Positions 9,014 to 16,636 of a DNA stretch of 22,477 nucleotides are shown one piece after another; positions within the stretch are counted from its first letter, which is position 1, and every line of letters begins with the position of its first letter. The position numbers were made by a program, and so were the translations under genes. The notes under the pieces are model-generated. The model did no database searches and was not told where the DNA came from. It saw only the letters and a program-made list of their open reading frames with translations. The DNA lies in assembly GCA_046049675.1 (NCBI GenBank), contig JBJORA010000002.1:1-22477 (forward strand), read 5' to 3'. The DNA comes from CAIXQW01 sp046049675. GTDB lineage: Bacteria > Bacteroidota > Bacteroidia > Chitinophagales > Chitinophagaceae.

Positions 9014-9379
9014 TTATTGATAGCTTTTTTCTTCTACAAGCTGAGAATTTGTCAAAAGGTTTATCTCCTTTTTTATCCTCGCTCTTTCGTCGTTAGTGAT
9101 ATACACACTGCGTGCAATAGCAATAAAAGTTTCGTCAAATACTTGTCTTTTTTCGTGGTCGCGGCATTGGTCTTCTATTTGCCAAAGCTTGCGATTGGTA
9201 TCTAATAATTGTTGGAATAATGCATGGTCGCTGCTTAATATTTTGGCAACCATGGGCTTCAATGTATCGTACTCAAGTTGCACATTTTGTCGCTTTGCTT
9301 CGTCTTGAATATGCTCCAGCTTAATTTGCAAGATGCAAAACTTGTCAACGATTTCGCCATTACTTACTTCTATAAGCAT
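9014..9379 (-). CDS. DUF6165 family protein
   Basis: This small soluble protein of 121 residues is largely helical. The patterns EVSNGEIVDKFCILQIKLEH, 'NRKLWQIEDQCRDHE', 'FIAIARSVYITNDERARIKK' and 'VEEKSY' match the DUF6165 family as I remember it. Its role is unknown, although relatives are often encoded beside glycosyltransferases. Here it sits between a nucleoside transporter (5-nt gap) and a GT9 enzyme (6-nt gap), so it is almost certainly cotranscribed with both. An accessory role in surface-glycan assembly is inferred from position only. Confidence 0.7.
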   Translation of the reverse strand: MLIEVSNGEIVDKFCILQIKLEHIQDEAKRQNVQLEYDTLKPMVAKILSSDHALFQQLLDTNRKLWQIEDQCRDHEKRQVFDETFIAIARSVYITNDERARIKKEINLLTNSQLVEEKSYQ

Positions 9380-9384
9380 GCCAA

Positions 9385-10641
9385 TTAGAATTTAATGTGA
9401 TAAAGTAAACCTGCAATACATGCACTTAAATAACTCGCTAAGGTTCCAGCCAATAGGGCTTTCATGCCCAATTCTGCAAGGTCTTTACGGCGTTCTGGTG
9501 CAAGCTCGCCGATGCCGCCAATTTGTATACCTACGCTGCTAAAATTAGCGAAGCCACAAATCGCGAAGCTGCAAATAAGCATGGCCTTTTCTGTAAAGAC
9601 ACTTTTGTATTGTGTGGTAAGCGAATCAAATGCAACAAATTCGTTGATGGTAAGCTTTTTGCCGAGTAATGTAGCCACACCAGCTACATCTTGCTGCGGT
9701 ACGCCCATCGCCCAAGCAAAAGGATAAAATATTTTACTAAATACCCAATCCAAAGTAAGGTCTTGCTGCATGCCAAATAAATGACCAGCACCAGTAAGTA
9801 AGGCATTAAGCAAAGCAATTAGGGCAATAAAACCAATCAACATTGCTATAACGTTTACACTAATCTTCATGCCGTCGCTTGCACCGTGGCCAATCGCATC
9901 TACAATATTGGTATATGGGCTTTTTACTTCGAGCTTTACTTTACCCATGGTTTGGCTTTCTTCCGTTTCTGGAAAAAGAATTTTGCTAATTACCAATGCA
10001 CCAGGCGCTGCCATTAAACTTGCAGTTAGTAGATACTCTGCTTTTGCCCCCATATTAACGTACACAATTAAAATACCACCAGCAATACAAGCGAGGCTAC
10101 CACTCATACTTGCCAATAATTCGCTTTTGGTCATGGTTGCCAAATAAGGTCTAATCATCACTTGCGCCTCAACTTGGCCAACAAATGCACTTGCAACATT
10201 GCTTAAACTTTCGGCTCCGCTTACGCGCATTATTTTGTTCATGGCCTTAGCGATAATGCTTACAATAAACTGCATCACGCCAATATGATAGAGTATAGCT
10301 ACTAAAACGCAAACCAAAATAATTGTGGCCAATACATTAAAAGCAAATACAAAACCGCCACCTCTAAAGGCGCCAATTGTACCAAACTGGTCTACAGCCA
10401 CGCCGCCCCAAACAAATTCAGCACCTCTGCGGGCAAATTGCTCAATCTTTTCCATGCCGCTGCCCAATAAGCGAAAGAAATTAGTGACCGGTGGTACCTT
10501 AAGCACGAGTACTGCGATGGCAGCTTGCAGTAGAATTCCACTTACTACTAAGCGCACATTGATTTTGCTGCGATTATTGCTAAACAAAAATGCAACTCCC
10601 AAAATGAGTACGATGCCAACTAGGCCTTGTAATGCTTGCAT
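9385..10641 (-). CDS. NupC/CNT-family concentrative nucleoside transporter
   Basis: The inner-membrane protein has 418 residues and about nine to ten hydrophobic segments. CNT signatures are present: 'GAESLSNVASAFVGQVEAQV' in the substrate-site hairpin region, 'FVAFDSLTTQ', and 'CGFANFSSVGIQIGGIGELA' followed by PERR near the C-terminus. It would import nucleosides by cation symport. It is the first gene of the NupC-DUF6165-GT9 unit. A weak -7-like TATCTTAG lies just before the start on the minus strand. The length matches the family. Confidence 0.9.
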   Translation of the reverse strand: MQALQGLVGIVLILGVAFLFSNNRSKINVRLVVSGILLQAAIAVLVLKVPPVTNFFRLLGSGMEKIEQFARRGAEFVWGGVAVDQFGTIGAFRGGGFVFAFNVLATIILVCVLVAILYHIGVMQFIVSIIAKAMNKIMRVSGAESLSNVASAFVGQVEAQVMIRPYLATMTKSELLASMSGSLACIAGGILIVYVNMGAKAEYLLTASLMAAPGALVISKILFPETEESQTMGKVKLEVKSPYTNIVDAIGHGASDGMKISVNVIAMLIGFIALIALLNALLTGAGHLFGMQQDLTLDWVFSKIFYPFAWAMGVPQQDVAGVATLLGKKLTINEFVAFDSLTTQYKSVFTEKAMLICSFAICGFANFSSVGIQIGGIGELAPERRKDLAELGMKALLAGTLASYLSACIAGLLYHIKF

Positions 10642-10786
10642 TTGGCTAAGATAGGAATTTATGGGGATTTTGAGGGATAATAGGTGCGCTGCACTACTGG
10701 CAACTTACATCGGTCTGGGAAATACCGCATGGTGATAAAACTTCAAGTAAGGTGAAATCGTCAAGCCTTTCTTGCGGTTGCTACTC

Positions 10787-11350
10787 TTACTTCACTGGAA
10801 ACTCCTCATTAAACTCTTGAATCAATTTGATCATTTGCTTATCGCTCTGAAACCAGCTGCGGAGCTTCTTAGCTTTTTCAACATACTTGGGATACGGAGC
10901 AAAGGTGTCTATGAGCATTTCCCTAAACAATAACTGTGGTTCTTCACTATCCAGTTGGTAATACATAGCGCCAGTGTATCCTATCCCATCGCTTTTGCCC
11001 ATATAGCATATAAAAAGTTTGATTCTACCATCTTTGTATAATCGGGCAAAGTTGCTGCGACCAACTCCACCAACTCTAGTATAGGAGGTTTTCCCCTTCT
11101 TAAAGAACACAATTTCGTTTCCTTTATACACCTTACCTCCATCAATAGTAACCTTTAATCGCCTAGTTTCAAAATCAGGGCTACCATTATATTCCATTGT
11201 GGTTGTGGTAACAATCGTACTGTCGTTTAAGATAACAAAATTCTCAGCCCTTTCGTGACTTCTAGAATTGGCTTTGTCTTGTGCAAGAACAGGATTAGCG
11301 ATAAGTGCCAATTGCAGTAGGATAGCTGCTGTAAAAAATCTCATTTGCAT
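10787..11350 (-). CDS. Secreted protein of unknown function
   Basis: The protein has about 187 residues with a signal peptide (MRFFTAAILLQLALIANPVL, cut after the following Ala). The mature part is basic and strand-rich, with 'RRLKVTIDGGKVYKGNEIVF', then 'YKDGRIKLFICYMG', and ends in an amphipathic helix-like stretch (WFQSDKQMIKLIQEFNEEF). I do not recognise the family. The frame is open to 11491, but an upstream start would bury the signal peptide; 11350 or 11344 is the likely start. A -7-like TTTATTTG (11354-11361, minus strand) is nearby. It is separated from the nucleoside transporter by 145 nt and is divergent from the array to its right. Confidence 0.65.
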   Translation of the reverse strand: MQMRFFTAAILLQLALIANPVLAQDKANSRSHERAENFVILNDSTIVTTTTMEYNGSPDFETRRLKVTIDGGKVYKGNEIVFFKKGKTSYTRVGGVGRSNFARLYKDGRIKLFICYMGKSDGIGYTGAMYYQLDSEEPQLLFREMLIDTFAPYPKYVEKAKKLRSWFQSDKQMIKLIQEFNEEFPVK

Positions 11351-11547
11351 TGACAAATAAACGAAATGATTTTGAAAGTGGGAAATGGGGGAGAACACAA
11401 GGTGCGTACGCTGCAGCATTTGATGCGCTACAATAGCAAAAAGGTTCATAGTTTTGTATTGTAATACTAAGTACATATGCAGTAGGCACAAGCTTATACA
11501 AATGATATAAACATTTCTATTATATTAACTCCAAGGACAAATACTCT

Positions 11548-12075
11548 ATGAAGATATTGCTCTCACTCACACTTTTAACAATATGCTCAATAGCTTGTAC
11601 TTTTCACTCTGATAAGAAAATGAAAAAAAGAAATCAACAAAGTGAAAGAGTATTCTTAGAGTTCTTTCTTCGAAATAGTAAAGATGTAAGTAACGTAACA
11701 CTTGCAAAACCAACTATTGCAAATTTGAACGAATTAGTGGCAAGTTCTACATTTATGTCTTTTACTAGTAAGCAAATTGAAGAGATTTTCACTTCAAATG
11801 CATTACTAGAATCTGCCTTAGAAAACGCTTTATCCCCAAGCTACGAAATTTACCGTGACAGCGCAGTACACTACTTTTACTGTTCACCAATAAGTGCAAA
11901 TGTTGTAGATACGCTTTGGGATCCTTGGAACACAGGTTTGCAAAAACAAATACGTGACAATCAAAGCCTAGCAGTAAAAGAATTTGTAAGATTTATAAAT
12001 ATAGCTAAAGAAAAAAATCTTTTCCTCTTCGGTAGATTGCATGAAGATTTATATTCTACTTACTTGAAAAGCTAA
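11548..12075 (+). CDS. Small lipoprotein of unknown function (array gene 1)
   Basis: The protein has 175 residues. A short signal peptide ends at the lipobox S14-I-A-C17, so it is predicted to be a lipoprotein. The mature part starts very basic and polar (SDKKMKKRNQQSER), then is mostly helical with many Ser, Asn and Leu residues; one Cys (FYCSP) lies in the body. A Trp/Pro patch (DTLWDPWNTGL) precedes a C-terminal helix. I recognise no family. It is the first gene of the plus-strand array and has a 197-bp divergent spacer upstream and 291 bp downstream, so it is probably a single-gene unit. Confidence 0.65.
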   Translation: MKILLSLTLLTICSIACTFHSDKKMKKRNQQSERVFLEFFLRNSKDVSNVTLAKPTIANLNELVASSTFMSFTSKQIEEIFTSNALLESALENALSPSYEIYRDSAVHYFYCSPISANVVDTLWDPWNTGLQKQIRDNQSLAVKEFVRFINIAKEKNLFLFGRLHEDLYSTYLKS

Positions 12076-12250
12076 AACTGCAAAGTCTGCAGCATCGTTT
12101 AAATCCCGTAATATCATTTTCGCTGTGGTAGTTCTCTAACACTTGAGGGACGCTTCATTTTAGCTGCAGATACGCTTTACTCAATAGCTTGCGGTAATTG
12201 AAGTGGTAATTATTCACTGATAATCAATTGCCCTTAAACTTAGATGCCGT

Positions 12251-12258
12251 TATATTTG
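12251..12258 (+). promoter_or_regulatory. -7 box upstream of array gene 2
   Basis: TATATTTG is an exact TAnnTTTG match. An ATTG lies 20 nt upstream at the usual -33 spacing. The coding start is 108 nt downstream, leaving a leader of about 100 nt that contains a short ORF (12308-12370). The rest of the 12076-12366 gap shows no other gene. Confidence 0.5.
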
Positions 12259-12307
12259 TAAAACTAATTGCTTCAAGTACTTTTGCTTCATAATATAAGA
12301 TTTGAAA

Positions 12308-12370
12308 ATGACATGCACTAATGCACTATGCGAGGTTCTGCAACCTACTAAATTATCCCCAGAACAATGA
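12308..12370 (+). other. Possible 20-codon leader ORF overlapping the next start (ATGA)
   Basis: An ATG-started ORF (MTCTNALCEVLQPTKLSPEQ) ends in a TGA that shares bases with the ATG of the next gene (ATGA at 12367-12370). This geometry permits translational coupling. Nothing else shows that it is translated. A shorter out-of-frame ORF lies inside it. Confidence 0.25.
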
Positions 12371-12924
12371 GCAAGTCACGGATTGTTTGGTGGTTAAGTC
12401 GCTCTAGTTTTTTACTATTTGCGATGCACTTTAGTAACAACGTCTATTGTCAAGATAGTCATGACAGAGGATTGGCCATCACTGCTATTTTTCAAAAATT
12501 AGACTCCGCCAAAAATGTAGATAATTTATACTTTACGGACAAGACAGGCAATATTATTGGAATGTATATGCAGGAACATTTATTTTGTGGCCGTGGTTTT
12601 GGAGCAATATCAGGTAGCAATGTTGTACCGCAAGCATACATAATTAATCAATTGTTACTTATCGAGCTATACGCTTTTAGCACTGTAGATAGCTGTAGCT
12701 ATATCTTTGACACACAAAAGAGTCAATATCTTGGGCAGTATACAGGATCTTTCGTGACGACTGAGCTAGTACAAGATATTGATACCATCTACCTGCTTTA
12801 TCGCAATTGGTATAACCTTGTATGTGAAAAAGGTTTCGACTACATTGTTTCATATAACATTCGGGCTTTAAATGGCACAAAGTACAAATGGGCAACAATT
12901 AATAGCACGCCTTCAGGCAAATAA
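12367..12924 (+). CDS. Secreted protein of unknown function (array gene 2)
   Basis: The protein has 185 residues. A signal-peptide-like N-terminus (basic MSKSR, hydrophobic SSFLLFAMHF) is probably cut near VYC-QDS. The mature part alternates hydrophobic and aromatic residues (YLLYRNWYNLVCEKGF, QSQYLGQYTGSFVT-like stretches), suggesting a mainly beta fold. Four Cys residues remain or lie at the cleavage site. I recognise no family. It is a single-gene unit with a good promoter and a short upstream ORF overlapping its start. Confidence 0.6.
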   Translation: MSKSRIVWWLSRSSFLLFAMHFSNNVYCQDSHDRGLAITAIFQKLDSAKNVDNLYFTDKTGNIIGMYMQEHLFCGRGFGAISGSNVVPQAYIINQLLLIELYAFSTVDSCSYIFDTQKSQYLGQYTGSFVTTELVQDIDTIYLLYRNWYNLVCEKGFDYIVSYNIRALNGTKYKWATINSTPSGK

Positions 12925-12983
12925 ATTAGCAAATAAACAATTTTGAAATAATTGAAACGTCAGCATAATTTTGCGTAGTTTAG

Positions 12984-12991
12984 TATTTTTG
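12984..12991 (+). promoter_or_regulatory. -7 box upstream of array gene 3
   Basis: TATTTTTG is an exact TAnnTTTG match, 66 nt before the ATG at 13058. No -33 element at correct spacing is obvious. Confidence 0.45.
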
Positions 12992-13057
12992 TTAAAAGCT
13001 AAAAGTGTACACAAGGACGAAATCTTTAACCTTAATGAAGTAACACAATAACGAATA

Positions 13058-13675
13058 ATGAACAAATTACTTAGCCTTCTATTTACAATAGTCTCCTTGT
13101 CCAGCCATTCCTATGGCCAATCCTTTTGTACAATTGATACCTCTGAAGTAGGTATAGTGCAGTCATGCACATACATACAAGTGAAATATGATTCAGCAAA
13201 GGCAGTATTCTGCAAATTATCAGAAATTAATAATTGCATCAACAGCAATATCAAGGTGGGCTACCTTATTGAGTATAAGTACGATAGCATAGCATACAGC
13301 TATTCTAAAACACAATTTGGCTATAACCATTACTTTAAAGTATGTAGCTCAGAACCTATGAAAGATGGTAGACTTGCTATGAACCATCACATCATGCTAG
13401 TATATGACAAGGACCTCAAATTTTTACACCATGTAAAAATGCCTGACACTGAGTACTTAGATAGCAAAGTAATATCTAGACCCGCGGTTGTAATAAGCAA
13501 GGAAGGCATTTATATGCTTAAAGTTAGTGACACTGCAACAACTTTAATTGCCTTCTACTCAACAGTAGATTATTATGGTGAAAAAAACCAAGTATACTAT
13601 CGCTCAGACTGTCCCGAAAAAAGTAGTTGTAGCTTTGAATATGAATGTGCTTGTTGTGAAATTTCAAAAGAGTAG
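13058..13675 (+). CDS. Secreted Cys-rich protein of unknown function (array gene 3)
   Basis: The protein has 205 residues. The signal peptide (MNKLLSLLFTIVSLSSHSYG) is followed by QSFC. The mature protein holds about ten Cys. Five of them fall in the last 22 residues (pattern C-x5-C-x5-C-x-C-C), which suggests disulfides or a metal site at the C-terminus. The middle is rich in Tyr and Asp/Ser, with repeated 'YDS' patterns, and includes 'GRLAMNHHIMLVYDKDL'. I recognise no family. It is flanked by 133 nt and 157 nt intergenic regions and has its own -7 box. Confidence 0.65.
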   Translation: MNKLLSLLFTIVSLSSHSYGQSFCTIDTSEVGIVQSCTYIQVKYDSAKAVFCKLSEINNCINSNIKVGYLIEYKYDSIAYSYSKTQFGYNHYFKVCSSEPMKDGRLAMNHHIMLVYDKDLKFLHHVKMPDTEYLDSKVISRPAVVISKEGIYMLKVSDTATTLIAFYSTVDYYGEKNQVYYRSDCPEKSSCSFEYECACCEISKE

Positions 13676-13725
13676 GATTTCATCGCCCACAGCAGATTCT
13701 GCAAAGTAGCGAAGCAAACTCTAAT

Positions 13726-13770
13726 AAAACCACCTTTGAGATAAAATAATTTTTCTGCAAAATGATATAC
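13726..13770 (+). repeat. Repeat C, copy 1 (upstream of array gene 4)
   Basis: AAAACCACC, then about 22 nt later GCAAAATGATATAC. The same two blocks in the same order occur upstream of array gene 5 (14313-14354). The second block contains an ATG that opens a short ORF beginning Met-Ile-Tyr in both copies. Confidence 0.35.
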
Positions 13771-13832
13771 CGTTATAATTGCAAACATCTATAAGCAGTA
13801 TGAGCAAGAGTACTGCTATATCAATTTTGTCA

Positions 13833-14285
13833 ATGCGAAAAATATGTAAACATCTGCTATTGCTCGTGCTGTTGCTACCATTAAGTATTTTCTCATTTAG
13901 CCAAAACTCAAACGCTATTTCAATCCAATGTACCAAACAAATTGATAGTATCCACTACGAAGAAGTAACTTTGGATGCAACTTCAAGGCCTATTCAATAC
14001 ATACTTGAAAAGAACCTACCAGCGTTCATGTCATACTTTGCGCAGAGTGGCTACATAAGCATTGCAATACGAAATGATAGCATCTTGTTCAACAATGCGT
14101 CCTTTTTCAACAAGCGCCATCTTAGAAAGTTAAAGAAACATGTAGATCGTCGTGTAGAGTGTTTTCCTAATATTAGAAATGAATATCTCAGTGATTACAC
14201 AAATAGTCAAAGCTTTATGATTACAGAAGACCAGTTTTTGGATTTGCTTCTAAAAAAATACATGCGTGAAGCTGTAGGTAAATGA
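13833..14285 (+). CDS. Secreted protein of unknown function (array gene 4)
   Basis: The protein has 150 residues from the Met that starts a standard signal peptide (MRKICKHLLLLVLLLPLSIF, cut near SFSQ). An in-frame ATG at 13800 would add 11 residues, and a TTG at 13779 seven more. The mature part is mixed: 'LEKNLPAFMSYFAQSGYISI', a basic helix (FNKRHLRKLKKHVDRRVE) and a helical C-terminus (EDQFLDLLLKKYMREA). I recognise no family. Upstream are repeat C and a -7-like TATAATTG (13775-13782). Confidence 0.6.
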   Translation: MRKICKHLLLLVLLLPLSIFSFSQNSNAISIQCTKQIDSIHYEEVTLDATSRPIQYILEKNLPAFMSYFAQSGYISIAIRNDSILFNNASFFNKRHLRKLKKHVDRRVECFPNIRNEYLSDYTNSQSFMITEDQFLDLLLKKYMREAVGK

Positions 14286-14312
14286 GTGGAATTGAGGCTG
14301 AGGAATCAAGCC

Positions 14313-14354
14313 AAAACCACCACTGCGACCTGCCCACTTTTGCAAATGATATAC
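14313..14354 (+). repeat. Repeat C, copy 2 (upstream of array gene 5)
   Basis: AAAACCACC and GCAAATGATATAC, 29 nt apart start to start (31 nt in copy 1). The embedded ATG opens a 16-codon ORF (MIYLPITSSIKQNLYL) that ends at 14396, ten bases before the gene. Confidence 0.35.
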
Positions 14355-14387
14355 TTGCCAATTACGTCATCAATTAAACAAAACCTG

Positions 14388-14395
14388 TACCTTTA
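14388..14395 (+). promoter_or_regulatory. Probable -7 box of array genes 5-7
   Basis: TACCTTTA, one base from TAnnTTTG, 10 nt before the ATG at 14406. The same octamer precedes the starts or leaders of three other array units (16060, 19788, 20995), which supports a common promoter type with very short leaders. Confidence 0.45.
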
Positions 14396-14405
14396 AAATT
14401 ATAAG

Positions 14406-14939
14406 ATGCTAGCACGTCGCAAAATCCAATACTACCTTGTAGGCTTAGTAGTTATTTGTTTGGGAAGCTGTTACTTCTACAAAGCTGGCAATAGACCAAA
14501 ACGGCTAGACTTAGAGGTGTGCACTCCTTTTAATCCATTTTTTGTTAGAGAATATGCATATACCTTTGATTCACTTAGTCAGACAGATTATCCACTAAAC
14601 AGCGACATCATCAATTTTCCGCGCGAATATTTTGCATTAACAGACTCTGCGTGTAGTGTGAAGTATTTGTTTAAGCATCAAATTTGCAATCGTGACACAG
14701 TCGGCTGTAGAGAATCGCGTTTTCTGATTACAAGTGTATTAGATTTTAAGCAGAATAAAGCAATTGATAACTTTGATTCATTTAAGGCACATTATAGCGA
14801 TAAGCTCATAAAATTCTTAAACATTCACCTTTTACCTCAAATAAAAAGTACCTACTCTAAAGTACATGACACTGTTCTGTACGAGGCAAGCAATTGTGTA
14901 GAATTTAGTATAGATGCGCTTAATGTCAAAAAACCATAA
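14406..14939 (+). CDS. Small lipoprotein of unknown function (array gene 5)
   Basis: The protein has 177 residues. A clean lipoprotein signal ends at lipobox L19-G-S-C22. Five further Cys residues follow in the mature part (VCTP, SACS, ICNR, GCRE, NCVE). The central part has 'FPREYFALTDSACSVKYLF', and the C-terminal half is helical (NFDSFKAHYSDKLIKFLNIH). I recognise no family. The next lipoprotein starts 91 nt downstream, so these two and the small membrane protein after them probably form one transcript. Confidence 0.65.
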   Translation: MLARRKIQYYLVGLVVICLGSCYFYKAGNRPKRLDLEVCTPFNPFFVREYAYTFDSLSQTDYPLNSDIINFPREYFALTDSACSVKYLFKHQICNRDTVGCRESRFLITSVLDFKQNKAIDNFDSFKAHYSDKLIKFLNIHLLPQIKSTYSKVHDTVLYEASNCVEFSIDALNVKKP

Positions 14940-15030
14940 GTAGGTTGCAACTGTGCCAATCAACAAGTTATGTAAAATGTTATTAAAGCTACGACAATTT
15001 GAATCGCACACCACAAATTTGAATAAAGCT

Positions 15031-15519
15031 ATGAAGCCGACGACCATAAATTACAAATACGCGATTGTCCTCCTATTGACAATTATTTGTTGCAGTAGTT
15101 GCTGGCACTTCTATGAATCTACTATGCGAGAGGATTTGTTTCGACTACCTATCTACGAACCTTACGAATGTTACTCACCTGTACGTCAAAAGTCCATTGA
15201 TGGAATAATCATGCATTGGCAATTTGAACTTTCAAATAGTATAGCTGTACCTAAGCATAAGCGTAGCACCAACTTTATAATGATTGATCGGTTTAATGTG
15301 GCAGATAGCTTTTTCTACACCGTAGATGCAAACACACGTTGTTGGATATTAGTAAATTTACATGCTAAGCACGAGGAGTTTTTCGCTTCTAAACAAGACT
15401 GGATAGCCGCCTTAAGCAAATTAAACTTAGATACAAGCTTAAAATATGATGTTGTTGAATGTTATAGTAGATTTGCAGCAGGAGAAAACATGCCTTGGTT
15501 CCCTTTGGCAACTCAATAG
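15031..15519 (+). CDS. Small lipoprotein of unknown function (array gene 6)
   Basis: The protein has 162 residues from the ATG at 15031. A GTG at 14953 would add 26 residues before the signal and is not favoured. The signal sequence (YAIVLLLTIICCSSC) ends at lipobox C21-S-S-C24. The mature part contains 'RLPIYEPYECYSPVRQKSID', an aromatic-rich 'IIMHWQFELSNSI', and 'FASKQDWIAALSKLNLDTSL', which vaguely resembles the C-terminal helix of the preceding lipoprotein. Two later Cys residues are present. I recognise no family. It is followed after 12 nt by a small membrane protein. Confidence 0.6.
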   Translation: MKPTTINYKYAIVLLLTIICCSSCWHFYESTMREDLFRLPIYEPYECYSPVRQKSIDGIIMHWQFELSNSIAVPKHKRSTNFIMIDRFNVADSFFYTVDANTRCWILVNLHAKHEEFFASKQDWIAALSKLNLDTSLKYDVVECYSRFAAGENMPWFPLATQ

Positions 15520-15531
15520 CAAAATTGAAGT

Positions 15532-15942
15532 ATGAAAAACATCTTAAACACGGCACTCAAAGAAGGTCTTCGCGATAACAATCCGCTTTGCTACAACATA
15601 GCCATCGATAAAAACGAAGACGATGTCTTTTACTTATACATTAGGTTCATGGTGCCAGTATGGTTGCCAGCATTGGTCTATGTAAATATTCGCTACCAAA
15701 CTTCGGAAGAACGTCCACAGTTTTACTACTATACAAATATACTTGTGTTAATTAGCAATCTCATTGTCGCTTGTGCTGCATTGTACCTCATTTTCCAATG
15801 TCTAGTCTTCAAAAGTCCTTTGCCAAATTTTGCATCACTAGTTTTTGCAGGCGCTGTTGGCAATTTTTTTCTTCTCTATATATTACCCAAATATTTATTA
15901 AAGAAGTATGTTGTGAAGTTGCTGGAATCTAAAATGTATTGA
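15532..15942 (+). CDS. Small two-helix membrane protein (array gene 7)
   Basis: The protein has 136 residues and, unlike its neighbours, no signal peptide. The first ~68 residues are soluble and polar (MKNILNTALKEGLRDNNPLC). Two transmembrane segments follow, at about 70-92 (NILVLISNLIVACAALYLIF) and 101-118 (ASLVFAGAVGNFFLLYILP), and a basic tail ends the protein. It lies 12 nt after the lipoprotein gene, hence cotranscribed. The shape (cytosolic domain plus two helices) fits an inner-membrane partner for the upstream exported protein, but that is inference from position. No family is recognised. Confidence 0.6.
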   Translation: MKNILNTALKEGLRDNNPLCYNIAIDKNEDDVFYLYIRFMVPVWLPALVYVNIRYQTSEERPQFYYYTNILVLISNLIVACAALYLIFQCLVFKSPLPNFASLVFAGAVGNFFLLYILPKYLLKKYVVKLLESKMY

Positions 15943-16059
15943 AAAACGCAAGCTTCCTGTAAAAAAATCCGTTGTCCTATAAAATCCCTACCTACAAATG
16001 AGAATGTAAAAAAATCATAAGAATTGTTGTTTGCCAAAATTGCTTAGCCAAATCTCCTT

Positions 16060-16067
16060 TACCTTTA
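16060..16067 (+). promoter_or_regulatory. Probable promoter of array genes 8-10
   Basis: TACCTTTA lies 15 nt before the ATG at 16083. An ATTG lies 17 nt upstream at roughly -33 spacing (16039-16042). It fits the Bacteroidota pattern with a very short leader. Confidence 0.45.
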
Positions 16068-16082
16068 TAAATAAAATGCCAG

Positions 16083-16604
16083 ATGAAATTCAAGCGTCCT
16101 AGTATACATAAGTTGAAACTTGGCACTATGGTAGCAGCTTTAGTCACTGGTCTTTGTAGTTGTACCACAGATAAGGTAAGTACAATTGATACAAAAATGG
16201 ATTCTGAGTTGCAAACTTCTCGCACTTCATTGAGTATAGAAGAGCAGCATCTATTTCAACAAATAAACACAGATAATGAAGCAATTTTATTCCCTAATCT
16301 GAGGGAAAGCCGTCAAAGTACAATCGACAGCTCAGTTGTGACAACTTCCTACCATTTTGACAAAGACAGCCTAGCTGCTAAAGGTTATATCTATCTAAAT
16401 TTTACAAGTGTGCAGGAAGCAAGCAAGCTATATGCCTATTACGAATTTAGCCAAGGACAAGCCTTCTGGGGATACGGAACGGCAATCCTACAAGGAGATA
16501 ATATCATACACACCGTGTATACCTGTGGCATGTCGAACCGCAGCGTTCAAGTGTATATAAACGGCAAAAAAAGTTCAGAGCAATCACTACCAAATAAAAT
16601 CTAA
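16083..16604 (+). CDS. Small lipoprotein of unknown function (array gene 8)
   Basis: The protein has 173 residues. A basic n-region is followed by a hydrophobic core and lipobox L24-C-S-C27. The mature protein starts with a polar Ser/Thr/Asp linker. It then has a strand-rich part with 'DKDSLAAKGYIYLNFTSVQE', 'LYAYYEFSQGQAFWGYG' and 'HTVYTCGMSNRSVQVYINGK'. I recognise no family. It is first of three closely spaced genes (32 nt, then 9 nt) and has a TACCTTTA promoter box. Confidence 0.65.
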   Translation: MKFKRPSIHKLKLGTMVAALVTGLCSCTTDKVSTIDTKMDSELQTSRTSLSIEEQHLFQQINTDNEAILFPNLRESRQSTIDSSVVTTSYHFDKDSLAAKGYIYLNFTSVQEASKLYAYYEFSQGQAFWGYGTAILQGDNIIHTVYTCGMSNRSVQVYINGKKSSEQSLPNKI

Positions 16605-16636
16605 AGATGTTGATGTAAAACCTATAATAATTTCAA

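Noticed and set aside
10642..10786. Small gene or RNA between the nucleoside transporter and the secreted protein
   Set aside because: No ORF with coding character or convincing RNA fold is visible; only a weak -7-like box for the transporter.
14953..15030. GTG start at 14953 for array gene 6
   Set aside because: It adds 26 polar residues before the signal sequence; the ATG at 15031 gives a normal lipoprotein N-terminus.
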